Of a stretch of 64,000 nucleotides of DNA, positions 46,501-55,221 are shown piece by piece. This DNA comes from Yamagishiella unicocca (taxonomy: Eukaryota > Chlorophyta > Chlorophyceae > Chlamydomonadales > Volvocaceae): the NCBI GenBank assembly GCA_003116995.1, contig BDSL01000005.1, forward strand, positions 2,244,001-2,308,000, in the 5' to 3' direction. The notes beneath the pieces are model-generated. The model saw only the letters and a program-made list of their open reading frames with translations, had not been told where the DNA came from and did no database searches. The translations under genes and the position numbers were made by a program. Numbering within the stretch: position 1 is the first letter of the stretch; each line of letters begins with the position of its first letter.

Positions 46501-46880
46501 CAGCGGCGGCGGCGTCCTCCGCTGCCGCCACCGCCTCCGCGGCTGTGTCCATCTCCAGTGACGATGTCCCGGTGGCGAGCACCCAGGGTGGCGGCCGGGG
46601 CCGCGCCAAGCCCGGGGGCGCGACGTCGCGCGTCGCCGCCGCTGTCACCACCGTGGCCGCGAAGAAGCTGCGCAAGGTGACGCCGCTGGAGCGCCTTGTT
46701 GATGACACGCCCCGCTTCCTCGGCGGCGTGGTGGAGGCTCTGGCGAAGGCGCTGTTTGGGCCCAGCTGGCGCCGCGACCACGCACGGCACCTGCGGACCT
46801 TCGGCAACTACGTCCTCATCTGCTGTGTGGTCGTGTTGCTGATGTGGGCCTTGTACGCCACCATTGCCAGCCGCCATTGA
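40584..46880 (+). CDS. FNDC3-like protein: nine fibronectin type III domains and a C-terminal membrane anchor
   Basis: Nine exons, all introns phase 0: 40584..40886, 40969..41040, 41146..41352, 41435..41539, 42284..42370, 43081..43188, 43462..43650, 43842..44003, 44331..46880; 1260 aa. Nine FN3 repeats run from about residue 65 to 1100, each with the core pattern W..P..DGG / Y.LE / L.PG..Y.FRV.A.N..G. A basic, Ala-rich linker follows, then one hydrophobic helix (about 1238-1256) with a four-residue tail, ASRH: a tail-anchored topology with the FN3 array in the cytosol. Domain number, anchor and length match animal FNDC3A/B. FN3-5 is interrupted by a double polyproline stretch (44698-44808) that could bind profilin-like partners. 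The last exon is 2.55 kb without an intron, unlike the short upstream exons. A family A insertion duplicates the stop-codon region. Confidence 0.9.
42015..42118. repeat. 52-bp tandem duplication in FNDC3-like intron 4
   Basis: Two copies of a unit starting GGATTGCGCCCTCTGCGACT at 42015 and 42067, with only a few differences. Confidence 0.92.
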
Positions 46881-46919
46881 GGGGTTGCAAGGGAAACCCG
46901 TGTACCCGCCATTGAGGGG
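46871..46919 (+). mobile_element. Family A minimal insertion (21 bp) duplicating the FNDC3-like stop codon
   Basis: CCGCCATTGAGGGG at 46871-46884 and 46906-46919 flanks TTGCAAGGGAAACCCGTGTA plus one base. The duplication includes the last His codon and the TGA of the FNDC3-like gene, so a second copy of the stop context lies 35 bp downstream. Confidence 0.82.
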
Positions 46920-49904
46920 GATTCGTATGTGTGAGTACGTAGGGGGGAAGCCGGGGAGCCGCCCCGTCATGCTTACCCGGCAACGACCGGCCAGAGCGCT
47001 CAGCAGAGGATGCTTAGAATGCGTCCAACAGCATATGGAAATGTCGGTGGCCATCAACTGCGATGTTAGTTGGGGGGGAGGAGCACTGCGTGCGAAGCAA
47101 GGGGCTGGGGAGCGGCGTCGCACGGTCGCTCCCTGTTGATGCCCACTCGCCACTTGTGGTGCCGACCTTGACATTCTCGGGAGCAGAGCCCAGTCGTCCT
47201 GCAGCCAGTCATGGTGGCGTGGACTCCGCGGGCTCCGTTTAACTTTTTGCGGGACGCCCTGGAGGGCCCTGGAGGGCGTCGGCGCGGCGTGCAGGGAAGG
47301 ACGGCGGGTCGCGGATGGGTGCCTGATGAGCCGGCCGCCTTCGCTGCACTTGTCGCGCCGGTGACAAGGGGCTTGGCCGGACTTACCATGGCAGCGCCCG
47401 TGAGATGAGTGAGATGAGGGTTGCTCGGATCGGTGGCAGTCGCACTCGAGCACTTGGGGCCGTGCTCTTCCGCTTGGCCGGAGACCTGCTGCCGCTGCGC
47501 CGCCTCGTCTTGCCTCTGTTGACCCCCCAGTCACCCCACACCGGCGAGCATCTCTGTTCCTACCTCCGTAAAGCCGCTGTATGGCTACTGATCGCGTGCT
47601 GTTACCAGCCCTCCATAGCACTTGTTGTGAGGCTTATTGCTGCGTGTAGCTTTCAGCGCGGTTGTTCATATCTTGTGCTTGGGTTTGGAAGTGAGGGAGG
47701 TGCAGAGTGGCGGATTTTAATTTGGAGGCCAGCGTTCTCCTCGGCCGCAGGGGCCGGGTCGGGAACGCCGCGAGGCTGTTGTCCTTTATGAATGTTGCGC
47801 CTTCTTTTGTACTCGGGTGGTTGTGCGGTGATGTCGTGCGGCGCGGACCTTCCGCCGCATATATCTTCGATTTAGTCCGTATAAAAAAATCGACCATCCA
47901 ACCATCTCCATTTGCTTGCAGAAAAGAAGGCCGCCCTGCACTATGCAGACTATGGAAGCGCCTCTCTGTTTCGGCGCGTGGCTGCCCGCATTGTTTTGTT
48001 GCCTGCAGCGGGTGTGTGCGGCTCATGTGCGTTTGTGATGCGGCACTTGGCGGCGGCGGACTATATTTTGTGGCACGGAAGTGCTGCCGCTTTGCATCAG
48101 CATGCACTTGGAGAAGAGGATATGGTATGTGCGCCCCACAGCGTTTTTCCAGGCCTGTTAGTTGTGAGCTCGATTGTTCCGCGGCTGTACACGGCGTGTC
48201 GTATAGACGGTATAGAGAGAGGCCCGGGGGTATAAGACAACGCCCGGGGGTGTGTGCGGACCGCGTGTCTTTCTCCGGCGTAGCCAGCGCGCGAGCTTGC
48301 GCGCTGGGCTGCCCCCCTAGGCTGCGTGACAGACACGGAGAGAATGAATGATGCATGTCGGTCAGAAAATATGTTGGAAAGGCGTCGGCCCTCCTCCGTT
48401 GCGCAGCGCCCCGGGCTGCTCACATGTCGCTCGAGGCATGTGGCGGCAGGGGCATGTCGCTCGAGGCTGGAAGTGGCGGCGCGCGACTCCGGGACTGAGG
48501 TGGTGGGGTCCCTTGGCTGCATGCTAGTGTCGCGGTGGGCTGGGGTGTGGCGACGTAGGCGCATTAGCCTGACGAGCCGGGGTGGTTAGGGAGGAGGCGG
48601 GAGCCGCCGATGGCTGGTAGGTCAGGTAGCCTTGGTTGTGCGGGCCGGGATTTCGCGGGAGGTTACGACCGCTCGACCGTATACTATTTGGGTTTGCTGA
48701 GGAGCAGGTGGATTGCAGGTGCGTGTGGTTGTGTACGATAACATCTATACCTTGGCTCGTGGGCAGAGGAGTCCCGGCGCGTTGGACGCGTACCGGTTCG
48801 CTCGGTCAGGAGGTGACAAGAAATACCCGGGCGGGAAAGGGGGGGAGCACGATACGATATTGCCTGGTCATCCGCATCATCATCCCTACCCCCATCACCG
48901 CCATGCAGTCTGGTCAATAATGCATCGCGACTTCCGCATTCTTGCCCCTGTCTCCCCGCGGTGGCGAGAGAAGGCCGGACGCTGTGTCTCGGCCAATGAA
49001 TGCCCTTTGTGCTACATAGGCAGGCTGGAAGATATGGAAACGCTGTGCATTGAACGAACGATGGGGGGATATACTGTTTCCTGCGAGTCGCCGTGCGAAG
49101 TGACAATCGCATGGTGCGCGTGCAGATGGTGGACTGTCCGCGGACAAGACGTCGCTTGTGCTACTAGGATGAACGTGGAAGCGATTTGAGAGCTGAACTG
49201 TCCCGCCGTCTCTGCTTGTTCCTCTGCACTGCGCATGGCCGGGACGCGACCAGCCCGGGATCCAACTAGGGGTCCATATGTGGTCGAATTACACGTCATA
49301 ATCGTACAACTCAGCGCCTAATCGTACAGCTCAGCGCCTCTCAGCGGCACTTCACCATTTGGGGTGGTGCTGCAGGCGGCAGACGACTCGGTTCCCGTTC
49401 AGCAGCTCCGGTAGGCTCCCTACTCGCACACCGCTTGCACCTTGCAGCGCCCTGGCATGTGAGCATCGTGGATCCAATCAAGCAATCCACAACGACGACG
49501 ACCCAACAGCGCATGGCCGTCGCGTGGTCCTTTCACACTCGGTACCTCGCAGGACCATGAGGGCGGCGCGCACTGGGAGGAGGTTTCGGAGCAGCCTGTG
49601 CTGGCTCCTGCACGCGCCAGACGGCGTCGTGCCACCCCCCTGCAGTGCCACCACGCCGGCCCTCCTGGGGCCCCACCCATGTGGTGAGCGTTCGAGAGGA
49701 AACACTGCGCGACGGAGACTCGTTGCGATACCCCCTCCCTCCACACCCTGCCAGCACCGGCTGCCCGGAAAGCACGCGTGCAGGATGCAGGGACGTGACG
49801 AAGGGGGGCAAGTCCGGACGTATGAGTTCCAGCAGGCGAGGACACCGGGGCCCCATTGCGGCAGCGGCGCGCGGTCACTGGTACGACCAGTCGCACAGTA
49901 ACGC
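46881..49904. other. 3-kb convergent region between FNDC3-like and YbaK-like genes
   Basis: No supported coding sequence on either strand. It begins with the family A duplication of the FNDC3 stop context. A reverse-strand TGTAA at 49289-49293 could end the YbaK-like transcript about 610 bp after its stop. Confidence 0.55.
49289..49293 (-). terminator. Reverse-strand TGTAA, candidate poly(A) signal of the YbaK-like gene
   Basis: TTACA on the plus strand, 612 bp beyond the TGA of the YbaK-like gene. It is the nearest such pentamer noticed. Confidence 0.3.
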
Positions 49905-52286
49905 TCAGTCGTACGTGCAGTCCAGGACAAAGGGCTGGTAGGCGTCGATGAACTCCTGTACGCCGAAGCCCACCTGGAGGGGCGGGGACGGAGCGCACGG
50001 GGGGGTGGACGGCAGTTTCCTGGTTCCTGGCTGGGTAGTTCGGGAGGGTCCGCTCCGCGCGGAGGGATGACGCAGGGTGCATGCGGCAGCCAGCCTGGTT
50101 CAAGATGGGAAACGCTTACGTTCGCGACGCCGAGTGTAAGCCAGCCGAGTACGCAGCCCCATGATGCTTGGCTTGGCGCCAAGCGGCACCCGCACCCGCA
50201 CCTTCAGGTCCACCTCCCCGGCCCCCAGCCAGAACTCCCCCGGCTGCAGCTGCGCGATGCGGTGGCTCATGATGACGGGCAGCCGCTCGCGCATGGCGAT
50301 GGGAGTCACCGCGTTGTGGCTGTAGCCGGTCAGCGCGTCGTTGACCTTGGGAGCGGGGGTTTGCGGCGAGGAAACCCAGGGGGGGGGTATAAAAACCGTT
50401 TTACGCAACGGGACAGGACTCGGGAGGGGGGGTAAGGAACCCGCGGGAAGGAGGGAGGGGGAGGGTGTGTTGGTGGTGGGGGTGGGCAGTGCTTGTGGCT
50501 GTTTTGTGATGTGAAGGGCATGCATGAAGACGTCGACGTAGTGTGAAGCATATTTTAATGGCGATTTAAGACAACATCGTAGCGTCGGGGTATCTGGAAC
50601 GATGCCGGTGCTGCGACGGGGGTCGAGGTGGGTTGGGGAGCGTCAGGAGCGGCTACGGCCCTCCAATGGCCCTCCCCCCCCAGCTACAGCCTCCATACGC
50701 CCCATAGCCCCCAAACAAACTACCATCGGGTCCTTGCCAACGCCCAACACCCCATACACAAACCATGCAGGGAGGCGACGCCTGGTCCGGAGTCGCTGCC
50801 ACTCAGCTTCACACCGCGCTCACGTCAACTCACCTCCATCAACTCACCTCCATCAACTCACCTCATCTACCGGTAACTTCGCCTCACGCCAACCATGGCT
50901 CCCAGCAGGCACACGCCTCAGCGCTTCCCCACGGCAACCTAGCCTTGCCACGCTCCTCCCGCCCTCTTCCTCCGCGAAACCCTCCGCCCGCCCGCACCTC
51001 CTCCGCCGCCAGCCGCATGTTGTAGTACTGCCGCCCGAACCTGCGACCGCCCAGCTCCAGGAGGGCCATCTTGAGCTTGTCTGCGTGCAGCCGGGCAGTG
51101 TACTGCACACCGTACGGGGTGCGTGGGGGGGGGGGGATGGATGTGTCGCGTAACCGGTTTCGCGACACATGGATAGGATAGGCGCGAGCGGGAGGGGGAG
51201 GCCGTGGGGGAAGAGCGGCGGTTGGTGGCGACGGAGGAAGACGCCCCCCCGGGCGGAGTGACCGGAACGGAGCACCAGGAGACGCGCGAGGTGCGATGCT
51301 GGGTGGGGTCATGGGGGCACGCGCCGCGTGGAAAGAAACGAATGCACCGTAACCACAAACGTGAAAAAACCGTGCGCGGTTGTACGGCGCAGGAGCCCCC
51401 TTGCTCGTGCTGTCGTACCTGCACGATGACGCAGTAGTACTTGGAGTGGCGTGGGTCGTCCCACCCGGTCACTGACTCGTGCGCGCGTGTGTTCTCCATC
51501 ACGATGCTCTTGCACAAGTGCTGCGTGGACGCAGCCGCCAGGCAGTCTCGCCGGAACTCCAGTGGCTGGTCGTAGTAGTCGCCGGGCACGCGCACGAAGC
51601 GGAAAGCTGAGAATCCACGGTCTAGCAGCTCCTGCTCCAGCCGCTGCTGGGTGGGGCTGGCGTCCGGAGTGACCGTGGGCCGGGGACGCGGTGGCGCCTC
51701 CGGCACTGCCGCTGCTGGCAGGCCGGCGGGCTGGAACATCCGTGGCCGTTCGTTTTTGGGTGATTTGTTGGGGGGAAAGGAGGTGGAGGTCCAGGTGAGG
51801 AAGGACAATCGGGGAGGGAAAGTAGGGGGGGGGTTGTTGGGGAATTCCGGTAAAAAGGTTTAGGGGCGTGCGGGGTGCGTGATGAGTGGAGGGAGGAAGG
51901 CTAGGCTCTGCGCACGAAGTTAGGTGGGTCGGCAGTGGGTGGGTCGGCAGTGGGGAAGAGAGGCATGAGGAAGCATGCGGGAGCTTGGCGCAACGCAGGT
52001 ATGGGGCTACGCAGCCGTGGAGGACGGCAAGGTTACGGTGGTGATGCGGCTCCCGGAAGGCTGTACAAACGGGAAGCAACCTGAAGCCTGCGCGACGCAC
52101 CGGCGCAGTTGACAAATCCAGTCCAAGCGCATGAGCGAGCTTGTCAATTCGCTGCAAAATCGCTAGCTGGCGCTCTTGCAAGCTGCGCGCAGCCAAAGCG
52201 TCCTTGACGCCCGGATGCCGCTCAAGGCACTCGAGGCGAGCAAAGATGGCATCATAGCGCGATACGAGGGCGGTGCTAATTGTCAT
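49905..52286 (-). CDS. YbaK/ProX-type aminoacyl-tRNA deacylase-domain protein
   Basis: Five exons, all introns phase 0: complement(49905..49973, 50202..50345, 50998..51102, 51419..51730, 52101..52286); 271 aa. The INS/YbaK superfamily hydrolyses mischarged aminoacyl-tRNAs, for example Cys- or Ala-tRNA(Pro), in trans. The first exon encodes a helical, probably coiled-coil segment (RYDAIFARLECLERHPGVKD), followed by a Pro-rich linker and the YbaK domain from about 90. Key features are Lys136 in HLCKSIVMEN (position of the catalytic lysine), the RLHADKLKMALLELGGRRFG helix, the GxxxP-type loop GYSHNAVTP (208-216), and EVDLK joined to VGFGVQEFIDAYQPFVLDC. This architecture occurs in plant and protist YbaK proteins of unknown substrate. 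It is divergent from the PPP1R42 gene with 169 bp between the ATGs. A reverse TGTAA lies at 49289-49293. Confidence 0.9.
50383..50420 (+). repeat. Family B copy in the YbaK-like gene
   Basis: TATAAAAACCGTTTTACGCA then ACGGGACAGGAC lies in the intron between the exons at 50202-50345 and 50998-51102. It is nearly identical to the copy at 4292-4325. Confidence 0.75.
51145..51186. repeat. Family B copy with near-perfect palindromic core
   Basis: TGTCGCGTAACCGGTTTCGC followed by GACACATGGATAGGATAGG. The 24-bp core equals its own reverse complement except at one pair, and could fold as a hairpin. Confidence 0.65.
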
Positions 52287-52455
52287 CTTGACAGCAAATA
52301 TACGATGAGAGGGCGACGATCGCGGTGCAGAATGAACCAGCCGCGAGGGCGAGCGTCGTCCCAGTCGTGCGTCGTACGTTCGCTTCACTCTAATTGGCCG
52401 GGGACTGGCAATCGCGCTTTCTTATATGCCTGTGACCAGTCGATGCTCCTAAATA
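52287..52455. promoter_or_regulatory. Compact bidirectional promoter between YbaK-like and PPP1R42-like genes
   Basis: Only 169 bp separate the two start codons. The segment contains ATTGG at 52393 (CCAAT on the reverse strand) and a TTATATG stretch near 52420. It must hold both 5' UTRs and core promoters if the two start calls are right. Confidence 0.5.
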
Positions 52456-55221
52456 ATGTCAGACTGGGTTCCACTTGACGAAAAAGAGCTGTTGCAAGAG
52501 GACGATGAAACAAAGCCATATCATGACAACACCTCTCCGCAGGAGCAGGTGTGCAAAAACAACCACAGTGGTCTCTTATACGCCATCAACGCCTGCCCAC
52601 CCACAAAACCTTTTGGCAGCAAGGTTCCTGCGGCTGTCGGCGCCCTAGGGACCGATTACCTGCATCCACGGAGTTACCGCTGCACAAACAAGCTTTGCGA
52701 TTCCACAATTGCACGCACAGGCTCGCATCACCTGCGTTCCTCGCTACGACCCGCAGACCCAACCTCCCGTCTGACCACCTACACCTCCTTAACCCACAAT
52801 TCCCCCGAACGCTTCACCACGCACCCCCTCCCCTCCCTCCCTCCCTCCCTTCCATCGACCTTCTCCTGTCCCCCCAAACCCCAGTCCCGCAACCCGCCCA
52901 ACATCTTCCTTGCAACACCCCTCCCAATGCCCCTCTGCCTCCCTCCTCCGCCGCCCTCAATGCACAACTCCAGGGCGTCCACGGCGGGGCCTTCGAGGAG
53001 CCCTACGAGGAATCCTCGGCGGGCAGCGACGTGGGCGGAGCCGGGGGCCGTCCTGCCGCTCCTCGCCGCGAGGTGACGCGCGAGATGGTGCTCCGGGCGC
53101 TGGAGAAGCAGGGCACCCGGCGGCGGCCCGGAGCCAACTTGGACGACCCCTACGCGGAGGATAAGTTCCTGGCGGCGCAGTCGCACCTGCACCTCAACGG
53201 CCGGGGCGTCAACCGCATCGCCAACCTCAGGCCGCTGACCACACTGGAGGTGGGCGGCTGAGGGGGGCCGAGAGGGGGAAGGAGGGGGAGGAGGGGAAGG
53301 AGGGGGAGGAGGGGGAGGAGGGGGAGGAGGGGGAGGAGGGGGAGGAGGGGGAGGGGGGAAGAGGGGGAAGAGGGGAGGGAGAGGCCGGGAGGGGGGGAGG
53401 AGGCCGCGGGTGGGTAAGCCTGTCCCCAAGCCAGGGGTCAGGCTCCCAACGGCGCTGGGTGGCTGGCCCGGGGGCTACTCGCACCTCTGCCCCGCGAACG
53501 CAAGTCCTCAAGCTCTCTCATCACACCCTCAGACACGAACCTTGAGTGCGAGCGCCTTTGGAGCTTAAGGTTTTCTTCCCATCTGACATAGGCATACACA
53601 CACGCTCTCTCTCCGCGGCCCGCTTCGGTTCTCAGGTGCTGTACCTGTACGACAATCAGATCAGCAAGATCGAAAACGTGTCGCACCTGCGCCGCCTCAC
53701 GCACCTCTACCTGGCCAGCAACCGCATCAGCGACATCGGGGCCGGCCTGGCGGGTATGAGCAATCTTCAGAAGCTGTATATCGAACACAACTGCCTGGAG
53801 GTGCGGGGGGGGATGGAGGGAGAGGGTTGCAAGGAAAACCCGTGTACCAGGATTGGGAAGGGCCTTATGCTTGGGAAGGGCAAGCGGCGGCGATTCGGGT
53901 CTGGGTGGGTCGAGGCAGCGGCCCAAGGTCTCTGCTGGCCCGGGCAGCACTGATGAGCTGGATTGGTTGCGGAGGGAGAGAGTGGTTGAGGGGGTGACGG
54001 TTGACGTCGTGGGTACGGCTGATAGCCAGCTGTTAGGGACCATGCATCAGCCCACCTCGCACCTCGCACCAACCAACATGCCGTTTCCTCACTCTCCTCC
54101 GCACCTCTCGCCTCTCCCCTCTCCCAGTGCTCCAGCATGCGCCCACAAACTAGGTGTCCGCCGACCATGCGCCAACTATCCTGTCTTTTTCGCGTCAACG
54201 GTTTTCACGCCACCCTCTCCCCTGCCGCCTTCCAGGTGGTCAGCGGCCTGGAGGCCTGCCCCTCCCTGGAGGAGCTCCACGTCGCCTCCCAGCGCCTCCC
54301 CCCCGGCACCCCCCTCGCCTTCGACCCCGCCACCGTGGCCGCCCTCGCGCCCAGCCTGCGCGTCCTCACCGCCCCCCACTGCGGCATCACCTCCACCTCG
54401 CTGCTGCAGCTGGCGGGACTCAGCCGCCTGCGCCGCCTGGACCTGTCGCATAACGCCATCGACGCCTTCGATCCGCTGGACACCGTCCTGCAGCCGTGCG
54501 CCGTACTGTCCTCCCTGGACCTGCGCGGCAATCCGGTTTGCCGGCAGCCCAAGTACCGAGACACGGTCATCCTGATGAACGACGCCCTCACCACACTAGA
54601 CGACGAGGCGGTGGGGCCTGGGGGGGAAGGAAGAATGGAAGGAAGAGGAAGCGGGAGAGGATCCACCTTATGTTTGAATGCCAGAACCCGGAAGCTCACC
54701 GACAGATGGCTAGACCCAAGCGCGCCAGCCCGAGAAATTCTCACCCGCCATAAACCAATGCCGTACCTGCCCACACCATTAACAACTGCCACTCCCCACT
54801 CCCTCATCCCTGGCCCGCCCCCACCCGCGCCCCGCTCCTCCCCCAGATCTCGGCCCAGCAGCGGGAGTTCCTCCTGCGGCTGCACATCCGGCGCATGAAG
54901 GCGCAGCTGGCGGCGGAGCTCAAGGACGACGCAGCGGGGCCGTCGCCTGGCGGCATGGGGGGTCAGCCGCCGCCGCAGGGGTACGGCGAGCCGTACGGCG
55001 GGCACCCAGGCGGCACCGGCGGCGTATCGGGGCCTCCGAGCCGGGTGCCTCCGCGAACGGGTGGCTTCCACCCGGCGGCTGGGGGCGGGGGGGCGGGGGG
55101 CCGGGGGGCCTTATCTAGGAACGCGAGCGGCGGCAGCGGGGGGCGCGGCGGGGGTGCGGGGGGCCGGGGGGGCGTGCAGGGGATCACCCGAGGCATGGAC
55201 GGGATGTCGTTCCAGCGGTAG
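52456..55221 (+). CDS. PPP1R42/LRRC67-like leucine-rich-repeat protein
   Basis: Five exons, all introns phase 0: 52456..52548, 52974..53249, 53636..53800, 54236..54610, 54847..55221; 427 aa. PPP1R42 is a protein-phosphatase-1 regulator found at centrosomes, basal bodies and the manchette of ciliated cells. The SDS22-like repeats are clear: HLHLNGRGVNRIANLRPL, VLYLYDNQISKIENVSHL, THLYLASNRISDIGAGL, KLYIEHNCLEVVSGLEACP, then the family-specific ELHVASQRLPPGTPLAFDP, RRLDLSHNAIDAF and LDLRGNPVCRQPKYRDTV, ending in an LRR cap and the REFLLRLHIRR helix. The acidic N-terminus (MSDWVPLDEKELLQEDDE) and a Gly/Pro-rich tail (about 320-427) are extensions relative to animals. The first exon rests on an in-frame phase-0 junction and is a little less sure. 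Confidence 0.9.
53263..53402. repeat. GGAGGGGGA array in PPP1R42-like intron 2
   Basis: A run of GGAGGGGGAGGAGGGGGAGG units directly after the exon 2 donor region; potential quadruplex former. Confidence 0.88.
54158..54216 (-). repeat. Family B copy near the exon 4 acceptor of the PPP1R42-like gene
   Basis: On the minus strand: GGTGGCGTGAAAACCGTTGA, later GGATAGTTGGCGCATGGTCGG. It aligns over its length with 893-956. Confidence 0.7.

Noticed and set aside
46104..47621. 505-codon minus-strand frame
   Set aside because: Antisense to the FN3-coding exon and extending into non-coding DNA; composition is Arg/His/Ser-rich without any domain.
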